From positions 24,268 through 54,256 of the forward strand of contig DBXD01000077.1 of assembly GCA_002309425.1 (NCBI GenBank): a stretch of DNA of 29,989 nucleotides. Direction: 5' to 3'. The notes under the pieces were generated by a model. The model made no database searches. It was not told the DNA's origin and was given only the letters and a program-made list of their open reading frames with translations. Each line of letters opens with the position of its first letter. Position 1 is the first letter of the stretch. The stretch is from Cyanobacteria bacterium UBA1221 (lineage in GTDB: Bacteria; Cyanobacteriota; Vampirovibrionia; Gastranaerophilales; Gastranaerophilaceae). Position numbers and translations under genes: made by a program. This document shows positions 8,082 through 15,840 of the stretch, in pieces.

Positions 8082-8115
8082 AAAAACTCCCGAAGATAAT
8101 TTCGGGAGTTTTTTT
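8082..8115 (+). terminator. Intrinsic terminator after rplR
   Basis: A 13-bp stem (8082-8094 with 8101-8113, core ACTCCCGAA/TTCGGGAGT) has a 6-nt loop and a T-run at 8109-8115. It starts 15 bases after the rplR stop. Confidence 0.9.
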
Positions 8116-8154
8116 ATGGTAAAATTTTTGCATAACATAAAGAGGAATTGAACT

Positions 8155-9483
8155 ATGCCGAAAGTATATATTGAAACTATGGGCTGCCAAATGAATAAAT
8201 CCGACACGGAAAGAATGCTCGGGATGCTGGAACACTTCGGATACACCGAAACAAAAAAGCCAAAGGATGCCGATTTATTGATGGTAAACACCTGTTCCAT
8301 ACGTCAGTTAAGCGAAGATAAAGCATTCAGCCAACTTGGACTGTGGGGTAAATGGAAAAAATCAACCCGACCTAATATCAAAATCGGGATTTGCGGATGT
8401 GTTGCGCAGCAAAAAGCTAACGAGGTTTTTAAAAGAGCTCCTTATGTAGATTTTGTACTCGGAACACATAAAATATATTCGCTGCCTGAAATTATTAAAA
8501 GGATTAATAACGGGGAAAGAGTTTGTGAGTGTACCGAAACAAACGCGACGGAAGACGACAAAGCTAAAGACTACATAATTGACAGAGTTAAATCAGTAAA
8601 TGCCTGGATACCAATCACAGAAGGCTGTAATAATTTCTGCACTTACTGTATTGTTCCATACACAAGAGGCAGAGAGCGTTCCCGCAGTCCGGAATTAATT
8701 ATAAAAGAGGCAAAAGATGCGCTAAAAGCCGGTTTTAAAGAAATTACACTTCTGGGGCAAAATGTTGACAGTTACGGAAAAGACTTTAAAGACAAAAATT
8801 ACAGATTGGCAGACCTGCTGAAAGAATTAAACGCCATTGAAGGAAAATTCCGTATACGGTTTGTGACGTCATATCCTACGGATATTACAGATGAACTTAT
8901 AGAAACAGCAAAAAATCTGGATAAAGTTTGCGAGTATTTTCATATTCCGATGCAATCCGGCAACACGGAAGTTTTGAAGAAAATGAACCGCCGATACGAC
9001 AGAGAAACCTACGGCAAAATTGTTGAAAAAATCAGAAACACAATTCCTGACGTCACAATCACAAGTGATTTTATTGCAGGTTTTCCGGGCGAAACAGAGG
9101 AGCAGTTTTTGGACACTCTATCTGCAATAGACGAGTTTGAACTCGATTATTCAAACACCGCAGCATATTCCCCCAGAGAGAAAACAGTAGCTGCAAAATG
9201 GACTGATAAATTTATTCCCGAGGAAGAAAAAACAAAACGTCTTGCAAGATTAAACGATAAAGTTAAAGAAAATTGCCTGAAATCAAATAAAAAATACGTA
9301 GGCAGAGAAATGGAAATTCTTGTTGAAAGTTTTGAAAACCACAAGGGAACAAATATAATTACGGGGCGCACCCGCAATAACAAACTGGTACATATACAGT
9401 CTGACAGTGACCTGACAGGAGAATTTTTAAACATAAAGATTACAGGTTGCAAAACCTGGTATTTAATCGGAGAAATAGTTTAA
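8155..9483 (+). CDS. miaB: tRNA-2-methylthio-N6-dimethylallyladenosine synthase MiaB
   Basis: This radical-SAM methylthiotransferase adds the 2-methylthio group to i6A37 of tRNAs reading UNN codons. Of 442 residues, the N-terminal UPF0004 domain holds the auxiliary 4Fe-4S cysteines Cys11 ('GCQMN'), Cys47 ('NTCSIR') and Cys82 ('GCVAQ'). The radical-SAM cluster motif is Cys158-x3-Cys162-x2-Cys165, followed by 'YTRGRERSR'. A C-terminal TRAM domain covers about 375-442. 'NTCSIR' and the spacing fit MiaB rather than MtaB or RimO. AGAGGA precedes the start. It is transcribed separately from rplR because a terminator lies between them. Confidence 0.95.
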   Translation: MPKVYIETMGCQMNKSDTERMLGMLEHFGYTETKKPKDADLLMVNTCSIRQLSEDKAFSQLGLWGKWKKSTRPNIKIGICGCVAQQKANEVFKRAPYVDFVLGTHKIYSLPEIIKRINNGERVCECTETNATEDDKAKDYIIDRVKSVNAWIPITEGCNNFCTYCIVPYTRGRERSRSPELIIKEAKDALKAGFKEITLLGQNVDSYGKDFKDKNYRLADLLKELNAIEGKFRIRFVTSYPTDITDELIETAKNLDKVCEYFHIPMQSGNTEVLKKMNRRYDRETYGKIVEKIRNTIPDVTITSDFIAGFPGETEEQFLDTLSAIDEFELDYSNTAAYSPREKTVAAKWTDKFIPEEEKTKRLARLNDKVKENCLKSNKKYVGREMEILVESFENHKGTNIITGRTRNNKLVHIQSDSDLTGEFLNIKITGCKTWYLIGEIV

Positions 9484-9503
9484 AAAGCATATAAAAAAAA
9501 TAA

Positions 9504-9532
9504 AGGCCCCATTTGGGGCTTAATCTTTGTTT
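9504..9532 (+). terminator. Probable terminator after miaB
   Basis: The stem AGGCCCC/GGGGCTT (9504-9510 with 9515-9521, one G-T pair) has a 4-nt loop and is followed by an interrupted T-rich stretch. It lies 20 bases after the miaB stop. The weak T-run lowers confidence. Confidence 0.5.
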
Positions 9533-9552
9533 TGGAAGGTTAGGAATAGGAA

Positions 9553-9596
9553 TTTTCTCTCTCTTTTTAAACGGATAAATACTCTCTCTCTCTCGT
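9553..9596 (+). repeat. CT dinucleotide tracts
   Basis: Two short CT-rich microsatellite tracts, about 9555-9564 and 9582-9594, lie in the long 323-base spacer between miaB and the SLH-protein gene. The rest of that spacer holds the miaB terminator, AT-rich DNA with inverted TTACATAA/TTATGTAA motifs, and the SLH promoter. No open reading frame worth calling was seen there. Confidence 0.6.
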
Positions 9597-9665
9597 GTTT
9601 ATTTAATGTTCTCTTATATATATAAAGTATATAAAAAGTAGTTAATTTCAACATAACTAAATATT

Positions 9666-9718
9666 GTTACATAAATTTACACAATTTTCAAAACAAAAAA
9701 AATAATTTATGTAAATTA
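9666..9718. promoter_or_regulatory. Inverted TTACATAA / TTATGTAA pair upstream of the SLH promoter
   Basis: GTTACATAAATTTAC (9666-9680) and TTTATGTAAATTA (9706-9718) are inverted copies about 25 bases apart, ending just before the -35 box. The right copy is identical over 11 bases to one upstream of the gene at 5300. They are candidate binding sites for a regulator. Confidence 0.35.
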
Positions 9719-9719
9719 C

Positions 9720-9748
9720 TTTACAAATAATATTTTCTAATATATACT
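9720..9748 (+). promoter_or_regulatory. Strong sigma-70 promoter of the SLH-protein gene
   Basis: TTTACA (9720-9725), a 17-base spacer and TATACT (9743-9748). Transcription from about 9755 gives a purine-rich 5' leader of about 50 bases. Confidence 0.7.
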
Positions 9749-9806
9749 ACAAGAAGAAGAGAAAATTTTACTAGTGTAGATAGTAAAGAAAAAGAGGTAG
9801 TAGAAG

Positions 9807-11084
9807 ATGAAAAAACTATTAGTTGGTTTATTTGCGGCTGGGGTAGTTGCTATGAGCACTACTGTTCCTACTTTCGCTGCAAACATTTCCGATGTCTCTG
9901 CTAATTATTGGGCATCAAAGGAAATCAACAACGTTGTAGACAACAACGTTATGACACTTACCGGAAAGAAATTCAATCCGGAAGGGTCAGTATCAAGAGT
10001 TGAGTTTGTTCAAGCTTTATTAAAGGTTTTGACAAACGACAATCTTAACGTAAGAATCAAAAATACATTTAGCGATGTAAACGCATCAGATTCTTACTAT
10101 GCAGATGTATTAAGATCTCAGCAGTTAGGTTTAGTTTACGGCTATCCTGACGGAACTTTCAAACCAGGAAAGTTGATGTCAAGAGCTGAAACTCAATCTG
10201 TAATAAGCCATATCACAAAAGATATGAAGGCTGATACATCTTTATTAAAGAACTTCTCAGATTACTCTGAAGTTCCGTCATGGGCAAAGAATGCATATGC
10301 AAAAACTTTGAACTATGGTATTTATGTAAATTATCCTAATCCGTCAGAATTAAGACCGAATGACGTTTTATCAAGAGCTGAAGCTGCTGTAATTCTTTAC
10401 AGATTAAGACTAAAAGCAGGTTTGATTAAATCTCAGTTTGTCGGTTCTGAATTGGAAAAAGTTTTAGGAACAGAGCACTTAGCTGCAGTTAGAAAAGCTC
10501 CTAATGATGAAGTAGTTATCACTAACAAGAGAAGCATTATCAAAGAAGGTAACGCAATGCTTGTTGCATTTGATGAAAAATTCAAATCTGAATTAGCACA
10601 AGACGGAGATGCATTGACATTCGTTGCTAATGAAGATATAGCTACAGAAGAAGGAACAATGTTGTTCCCAGCTGGAACTAAGTTCTATGGTAATGTACTC
10701 AGCGTAACTGATCCGAAATGGTTCAACAAGAACGCAAGAGTATATGCACAAGTTACAAAGGCAGTTCTTCCTTCAGGACAAGTTGTTAGCATGAACGCTA
10801 AACCTTTCTACAAAAACTATGAGTTGAAAGAAGGTCCTTGGATGACAGCCGGCAAATTAGCATTATGCACAGTAACCGGCGGTGCTGTTGGTACAGGTGC
10901 AGGTGTTGGTTTTGCTTTCATACCAAGTCCTGACAAAGTAGGTACCGGTATTGCTATCGGTTCTCCTGTTGGTGCAGGTGTTGGTTTAGCAACAGGTTTG
11001 ATTACAAAAGGTTTGAACTACCATGCAAAAGCTGGTGAAGAAATCAAGGTAATCATGCTTGACGATGTAAGCATCGCTAAGTAA
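9807..11084 (+). CDS. Secreted S-layer homology (SLH) domain protein
   Basis: Residues 1-25 are a signal peptide ending 'VPTFA'. Three SLH domains follow (about 27-75, 88-135 and 146-198). Typical elements are 'DVSANYWASKEI', 'GYPDGTFKPGKLMSRAE' and 'LRPNDVLSRAEAAVILYRL'. SLH domains anchor proteins to peptidoglycan or linked polymers. Residues about 205-340 are a mixed region of unknown fold. Residues about 345-405 form a Gly/Ala-rich hydrophobic stretch ('GGAVGTGAGVGFAFIP', 'GAGVGLATGLITKGL') that could insert into a membrane. The strong promoter, good terminator and T/A-ending codon preference suggest high expression. There is no large beta-barrel region as in SLH porins, so an outer-envelope tether or structural role is inferred. 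Confidence 0.85.
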   Translation: MKKLLVGLFAAGVVAMSTTVPTFAANISDVSANYWASKEINNVVDNNVMTLTGKKFNPEGSVSRVEFVQALLKVLTNDNLNVRIKNTFSDVNASDSYYADVLRSQQLGLVYGYPDGTFKPGKLMSRAETQSVISHITKDMKADTSLLKNFSDYSEVPSWAKNAYAKTLNYGIYVNYPNPSELRPNDVLSRAEAAVILYRLRLKAGLIKSQFVGSELEKVLGTEHLAAVRKAPNDEVVITNKRSIIKEGNAMLVAFDEKFKSELAQDGDALTFVANEDIATEEGTMLFPAGTKFYGNVLSVTDPKWFNKNARVYAQVTKAVLPSGQVVSMNAKPFYKNYELKEGPWMTAGKLALCTVTGGAVGTGAGVGFAFIPSPDKVGTGIAIGSPVGAGVGLATGLITKGLNYHAKAGEEIKVIMLDDVSIAK

Positions 11085-11111
11085 TAACAGTTTTAATTGC
11101 TATGACTGTGT

Positions 11112-11140
11112 GCGGGTGAAATTTATCACCCGCTTTTTTT
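11112..11140 (+). terminator. Intrinsic terminator of the SLH-protein gene
   Basis: GCGGGTGA (11112-11119) pairs with TCACCCGC (11126-11133), with a 6-nt loop and seven T's directly after. Confidence 0.9.
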
Positions 11141-11148
11141 ATAGCTGC

Positions 11149-11196
11149 GAGCAAAGGTATGACTCCGAGTGCAACGAGGAGGAAAGCCGAACAATT
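11149..11196 (+). repeat. 48-bp direct repeat, copy 1
   Basis: This 48-base stretch is identical to 11264-11311, at an offset of 115 bases. It begins GAGCAAAGGTATGACTCCGA and ends GCCGAACAATT. Similarity continues with small changes for about 10 more bases ('ACAAACG' versus 'TATAAACG'). It is non-coding here and more GC-rich than its surroundings. The 317-base spacer between the SLH gene and the gene at 11402 consists mainly of the SLH terminator and this repeat pair. Confidence 0.9.
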
Positions 11197-11230
11197 ACAA
11201 ACGGAAACGTTCAGTTTTCGTTTTAATTGT
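11191..11230. repeat. Imperfect palindrome between the two repeat copies
   Basis: ACAATT (11191-11196) pairs with AATTGT (11225-11230). Inside, AAACGGAAAC (11200-11209) pairs with GTTTTCGTTT (11215-11224) around a 5-nt loop. A long hairpin next to a direct repeat is the arrangement seen in REP/BIME-like dispersed elements. Confidence 0.6.
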
Positions 11231-11263
11231 GAGCGGTACCGTTTATTGCGAGCAGCGTAGCAA

Positions 11264-11311
11264 GAGCAAAGGTATGACTCCGAGTGCAACGAGGAGGAAA
11301 GCCGAACAATT
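11264..11311 (+). repeat. 48-bp direct repeat, copy 2
   Basis: Exact second copy of 11149-11196. It lies 90 bases upstream of the acyl-CoA synthetase-like gene, which leaves a short AT-rich gap that must contain that gene's promoter. Confidence 0.9.
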
Positions 11312-11401
11312 TATAAACGATTATCCTTTTGTATAATTTGACTTTTTAATCTGTAAACGGTATTATAATAAGGTAAATTGAGATATTGAGGGTGAACAGG
11401 A

Positions 11402-13072
11402 ATGGGTTTAAGGAGAAAAAATATACTTTCCCTATTGGATGATAAAACTAATGATTACAGTAACAGAGTTGCACTCGGAACAAAAACCCCATTAGGATGG
11501 AAAGAGTTTACTTATAAAGGTGTCGGAGTTTTATCCAGAAGACTCGGGACATATCTTATAGAGACCCTGGATGTAAAAAAAGGTGAAAGAATAACAATTT
11601 TGTCGGAATCAAAACCCGAGTATGGTGCTTGCTTATTTGCGGCGGCACTATCAGGGATGACAGTAGTACCGCTTGATATAAAACTGACAAAATATGAACT
11701 GACTTCAATATTATCGGACTGCAGACCGACAGTAATGCTTGTTTCACAACATTATCTTGATACGGCAAAAGAATTAAAAGAAAATATTGATTCAATTAAA
11801 CACATATTGGTGATGGATGAACCCTCATATAACCAGGAATTACCCAGCATCCACACATTACCATACACAAAAGATGCAAAATGGCGCAGGGTCGGTTCAA
11901 AATCCACTGCATTAATAATTTATACATCAGGAACAACGGGAGCACCAAAGGGTGTAGAGATAACATACAGCAATATATTTTCTCAGCTTGAGGATTTGGC
12001 ATTTGTAATGGACAGAATTATACCGTACAAGCATTGCAGAATGCTGTCTATTTTGCCAATGAATCATTTATTTGAAATGACTGTCGGCTTTTCGACATTT
12101 TTGAATTTAGGGTACTCTGTATATTATGCACTGAGTCTGAAACCAAAAGACATTCTGGCTATTATGAGAGAAAAACAAATCAATTTTATGATAGTAGTAC
12201 CTGCATTTTTAAAACTTTTAAAAAGTTCCATAGAATCTGAAATCAAAAGCAAGTCTAAATTAAAACAAACTATGTTTGATATAAAGTATAATCTGGCAAA
12301 ATTTGTCCCGTTTATGGGAGTAAGACGGTTTATGTTCAAAGACATACATAACCAGTTCGGCAGACATTTTTGGGGTTGTCTGTCAGGCGGCGCGCCTTTA
12401 GATAAAAGTGTCGGCACCTTCTTTAACCGATTAGGAATAAAAGTATATCAAGGGTACGGATTATCCGAGTGCAGCCCTGTAGTATCAATGAATTACGACA
12501 ACAGACATGATATGGCTTCTGTCGGACGTATTTTAAAAAGTTTGTCCGCAAAAATTGATAAAGAAACAGGGGAATTGCTGGTAAAGGGACCCGCCGTAAT
12601 GAAAGGTTATCACAATCAGCCGGAATTAACTAAAAACGTAATTACAGAGGACGGCTGGCTCCATACGGGGGATATTGCAGAAATCAGAAAAGGACATCTT
12701 TATATAACCGGAAGAATAAAGAATATGATTGTACTTTCCGGCGGTAAAAAAGTTTTTCCTGAAGAAGTTGAGGCTTTATTAGAGAAAAATCCTTTTGTAA
12801 AAGAAGTTTGTGTCTTTGGTCATGTAAGAACATTCGGCAGCAAAGACGGTACGGAAGAAGTTACGGCGGTTATAGTTCCAAAAGACAGTGTTTATGAAAA
12901 ATATAACGATGAAGATGCGGAAAAATTTATGAGAGCGGAAATCAAGCAAATGGCGATGAAGTTAACCGCATATAAAAGGCCTGTTAATATTATCATTCAG
13001 AGGGATTCTTTACCTAAAACCGCAAAGAACTCAATAAAGCGCAACGAAGTAAAAAAACTGGTTACGGTATAA
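11402..13072 (+). CDS. Long-chain acyl-CoA synthetase-like AMP-forming ligase
   Basis: This 556-residue ANL-superfamily enzyme activates a carboxylate, probably a fatty acid, as an acyl-adenylate and transfers it to CoA or another thiol. The P-loop is 'IIYTSGTTGAPKG' (about 172-184), followed by 'QGYGLSECSPV' (350-360), 'GWLHTGD' (418-424) and the hinge region 'GRIKNMIVLSGGKKVFPEEV' (437-456). The C-terminal catalytic lysine is in 'LPKTAKNSIKR' (about Lys542). The order and length fit FadD/long-chain synthetases with a short N-terminus. Substrate and acceptor are not determined; an acyl-ACP synthetase is an alternative. GTGAACAGGA provides the ribosome binding site. It ends 18 bases from a convergent gene. 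Confidence 0.88.
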   Translation: MGLRRKNILSLLDDKTNDYSNRVALGTKTPLGWKEFTYKGVGVLSRRLGTYLIETLDVKKGERITILSESKPEYGACLFAAALSGMTVVPLDIKLTKYELTSILSDCRPTVMLVSQHYLDTAKELKENIDSIKHILVMDEPSYNQELPSIHTLPYTKDAKWRRVGSKSTALIIYTSGTTGAPKGVEITYSNIFSQLEDLAFVMDRIIPYKHCRMLSILPMNHLFEMTVGFSTFLNLGYSVYYALSLKPKDILAIMREKQINFMIVVPAFLKLLKSSIESEIKSKSKLKQTMFDIKYNLAKFVPFMGVRRFMFKDIHNQFGRHFWGCLSGGAPLDKSVGTFFNRLGIKVYQGYGLSECSPVVSMNYDNRHDMASVGRILKSLSAKIDKETGELLVKGPAVMKGYHNQPELTKNVITEDGWLHTGDIAEIRKGHLYITGRIKNMIVLSGGKKVFPEEVEALLEKNPFVKEVCVFGHVRTFGSKDGTEEVTAVIVPKDSVYEKYNDEDAEKFMRAEIKQMAMKLTAYKRPVNIIIQRDSLPKTAKNSIKRNEVKKLVTV

Positions 13073-13090
13073 GAATTTAAAAATCTTCTT

Positions 13091-14743
13091 TTAGTTAAGT
13101 CCGACTATTTTTCTTGACTGCCAGAAGTAGAGTATGCCCTCATCATCAAACCCGCCCTCTATATCCTGAGGTCTGCCGAATTCTTTTTCAACGGCAAGTG
13201 CATTATCTATTGCCTTTTTTAATCTGGCATTCCATTCATTATCACCTGTCAGGTCAACTTCAACGGGGTCAGAATAGATTAATCTGCATTTTTCATCAAA
13301 GTTTGCACCAACCCGTCTTTTAACCTGCTTGGTCTGATATGTTAATTTTCCTGTTTCTTTGTTGTATGTATATATATGCGGACATAATATCGGGTCTTTT
13401 TGCTCTGTTGCTATTGTACGAAAATCTATTTTTAAGTTTCCGTTCCCGTCATCGGTATAAATAGTAAAATAATTGTGAGTACTAATTCTGTCCTGCAGCA
13501 CAACACCCGGCTGAACATCTTTGTCAGGAATACCATAATATTTTCTTATCGAGTTACCGCTTTGCGTATATTTTGAGCCTACAACCTGTGAAATGCAATC
13601 ATATAAGCCCGGAACATCTAGGTACTTTGCCGGCAATGCAAAACTATAGTAAACTCCGGCATTTGATAAATTGGGTCTGTCTTCGTCATTAAAGCAGGAG
13701 CGTACCATCAACCCGTTTTTCCCAATTCCGTTGGCTTTTAATATATCGAGCAGTTCAGCTAACTTTCCTTCCCTTACATAATACTTATGAAAATTATCAG
13801 ATATCTTTTCGGACGTTTCATCATCTCCCCTCTGACATGCCTGTGCCCATTCATCTATGTTAAATTCTTTTAAATACCCGGGCGGTAGTGCCATAAATTT
13901 AGGTATAATCGCATCAATTTTACCTTCCTTTGCCATTACTTCCAGCCTGTGCAAATTTACGGCTTTTCCTCCGATTACATCAGGAGTACATTCTTCTGAA
14001 GATAGCACTCTGTCGCAGTATTTTAATTGCGGTACTTTTATGGGAGAAACATCTCTGGGTTTACCTTCTTCCTCTGTTTCTTTAAAATATAAATTCCCGT
14101 CTTTTAATTCCAGTTCTACATTTTTGCCATTCAATTTTTCCAGTTCGTGTATATTTGCAGGATTAACAACAATTCCAAACATGTCTGTTAGGTTGTGCAA
14201 CAGAGAATTAATATGCGAAAACCCTCCAGCACTTTCAGGGTATGCCAGTATACCTACGACATTCGGGTTATCAATTCCGTATATTAATTGGTCGTTTGTA
14301 ATAATAATAGTCGGTTTTGTTATTTTATCCAAGCCGTGTGGGAGATTCGTACTAATTCCGGTTATGATTTGCCCTATGACTTTGCCTTCTTTGGCCCCCA
14401 TAATAGCCGGAAGATTATGTTTTAATCGGATTGCATCTGTTGCATTATCCATCATCATTTCTCCGTAGCAGGTATAATTTGTTCTGCCGTCACTTGTTAC
14501 TAACGTATAGTTTGTATTTTCTCTTGCCGGCATCGGGTAATAATATTTTGCATTAAGCGGACCAAGCAGATTACCTTCCTTATCGTAGAATGCTATTGAT
14601 GGTTTTTCTTCTGACGGTTCATCTGCACACATTTGGAGTTCAACATTGTTCCCTTTGTCAACAAAAGGTCGTACCCTGTACTGAATGGGAGGGTTACCTG
14701 ATTTAAAAGAAAGATTGCAGTTTGAAACAAGGGAAATATTCAT
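13091..14743 (-). CDS. Alpha-glucan water dikinase-like protein (phosphohistidine domain plus PPDK-type ATP-grasp)
   Basis: The protein has 550 residues. The N-terminal part (1-110) is beta-rich and unassigned. Residues about 145-222 look like the mobile phosphohistidine domain: 'VVGILAYPESAGGFSHINSL' places His177 in the Ser-His position, and 'GKNVELELKDGNLYF' closes the domain. Residues about 245-550 match the PEP-synthase/PPDK nucleotide-binding domain: 'PDVIGGKAVNLHRLE' (255-267), 'LMVRSCFNDEDRPN' (345-358) and 'GRPQDIEGGFDDEGILYFWQ' (523-542). His domain before ATP-grasp, and 'PQDIEG' in particular, resemble glucan water dikinases that phosphorylate storage glucan. Plant enzymes are over twice as long with starch-binding modules. 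A PEP-synthase-like enzyme of other function is possible. The ribosome binding site is weak (TTAGG). Confidence 0.7.
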   Translation of the reverse strand: MNISLVSNCNLSFKSGNPPIQYRVRPFVDKGNNVELQMCADEPSEEKPSIAFYDKEGNLLGPLNAKYYYPMPARENTNYTLVTSDGRTNYTCYGEMMMDNATDAIRLKHNLPAIMGAKEGKVIGQIITGISTNLPHGLDKITKPTIIITNDQLIYGIDNPNVVGILAYPESAGGFSHINSLLHNLTDMFGIVVNPANIHELEKLNGKNVELELKDGNLYFKETEEEGKPRDVSPIKVPQLKYCDRVLSSEECTPDVIGGKAVNLHRLEVMAKEGKIDAIIPKFMALPPGYLKEFNIDEWAQACQRGDDETSEKISDNFHKYYVREGKLAELLDILKANGIGKNGLMVRSCFNDEDRPNLSNAGVYYSFALPAKYLDVPGLYDCISQVVGSKYTQSGNSIRKYYGIPDKDVQPGVVLQDRISTHNYFTIYTDDGNGNLKIDFRTIATEQKDPILCPHIYTYNKETGKLTYQTKQVKRRVGANFDEKCRLIYSDPVEVDLTGDNEWNARLKKAIDNALAVEKEFGRPQDIEGGFDDEGILYFWQSRKIVGLN

Positions 14744-14841
14744 ATTATTTTAGGCCTAATTATTATTCTAATTGATTAAAATATGAACAAAAAATTTTTT
14801 GCCTGCACGTAAGAGATAAGTAACAAAATTTAACAATACTA

Positions 14842-15840
14842 TTAGATTTGTATTTTTTTTATTTCATCTAAATAATTTATAAGACATGAGTAATTATCTT
14901 CCGTTACAAGAACAGAACGGTACTTTGAGGCATTTTTAACTCCTGAAATGTAAAATGAGTAAAATTTCCTGACAAATTTTATACCAACACTTTCCCCTCT
15001 CAGTTTTACCTCTTCATTAAGATGTGTTTTTAAAATTTCTATTTTTTCGCCTAATGTCGGCGGCGGTATTATTTCACCGGAAGAAAAATAATGAGCAATT
15101 CTGCCGATAAGAGTCGGGTCACCCATTGCCGCCCTGCCAACAGCAACCCCGTCTGCGTTAGATTGTTCAATACAATTTATTGCATCTTCAACAGAACAAA
15201 TATCACCGTTTGCAAAAACCGGGACATCAACGTTTTCTTTTAAAAGTTTAATTGCTTTCCAGTCTGCTTTTCCCGAGTACATTTGGGCTCTTGTTCTTCC
15301 GTGAACGGTTATAAAATCTGCGCCTGCCTCCTGCATTTGCTGACCAAATTCAACATAGTTCATCTCATCTGTTGTATACCCCAGTCGGAATTTTACACTC
15401 ACAGGCTTATCCGTTCCTTCCTTAACCGCCTTTACCAAATCAGCCGCCAATTTGGGGGTTCTCATCAGTGAACAGCCGTCCTGTCCTTTTACAACCTTAT
15501 TAACGGGACAGCCCATATTAATATCAATCATATCTGCTAATGGGTTCAACTGTTCTGCCGCCGCTTTCATCAAGTGCGGCTTATGACCGCTAATCTGAAA
15601 GTTTATCGGATGTTGATTTTCATCAATCTTTGTAATAACAGACTCCCTTGCCTGAGCAAGATACTCCGAACTTATCATCTCTGTTGTCAATAAGGCAGTC
15701 GGAGCATATGTACGAATAAGAGAGCGCATCACATAATCGGTAATTCCCGCCATAGGCGCAAGCGACACTTTGCTCCTGATAAGCTCCCGTACAACCTCTC
15801 TATTGTTTGTTTGACACAGGTTTTGTTGTTTGCTCGACAT
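14842..15840 (-). CDS. dusB: tRNA-dihydrouridine synthase, DusB type
   Basis: This 332-residue FMN enzyme reduces uridines in the tRNA D-loop using NADPH. Family motifs are 'VSLAPMAGITDYVMRSL' (25-41), 'DINMGCPVNKVVKGQDGCSL' with catalytic Cys111, 'VKFRLGY', 'ITVHGRTRAQMYSGKADW' (177-194) and the phosphate-binding 'ANGDI...DGVAVGRAAMGDP' (210-242). The start at 15840 overlaps the end of the TPR gene by 41 bases. It is supported by AAAGGA eleven bases upstream, and no better start lies before the first motif. The N-terminus is about 15 residues longer than usual. Cotranslation with the TPR gene is likely. Confidence 0.93.
   Translation of the reverse strand: MSSKQQNLCQTNNREVVRELIRSKVSLAPMAGITDYVMRSLIRTYAPTALLTTEMISSEYLAQARESVITKIDENQHPINFQISGHKPHLMKAAAEQLNPLADMIDINMGCPVNKVVKGQDGCSLMRTPKLAADLVKAVKEGTDKPVSVKFRLGYTTDEMNYVEFGQQMQEAGADFITVHGRTRAQMYSGKADWKAIKLLKENVDVPVFANGDICSVEDAINCIEQSNADGVAVGRAAMGDPTLIGRIAHYFSSGEIIPPPTLGEKIEILKTHLNEEVKLRGESVGIKFVRKFYSFYISGVKNASKYRSVLVTEDNYSCLINYLDEIKKIQI

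Noticed and set aside
9553..9596. CT tracts as a phase-variation switch for the SLH gene
   Set aside because: The tracts lie over 120 bases upstream of the promoter and are short and outside any coding frame, so slippage would not obviously change expression.
11077..11289. A minus-strand frame of 70 codons across the repeat region after the SLH gene
   Set aside because: It runs through the terminator and both the direct repeat and palindrome, so the frame is a by-product of the repeat.
13857..14468. A 203-codon plus-strand frame opposite the dikinase-like gene
   Set aside because: It lies wholly within a gene with recognisable domain motifs on the other strand and has no family resemblance of its own.
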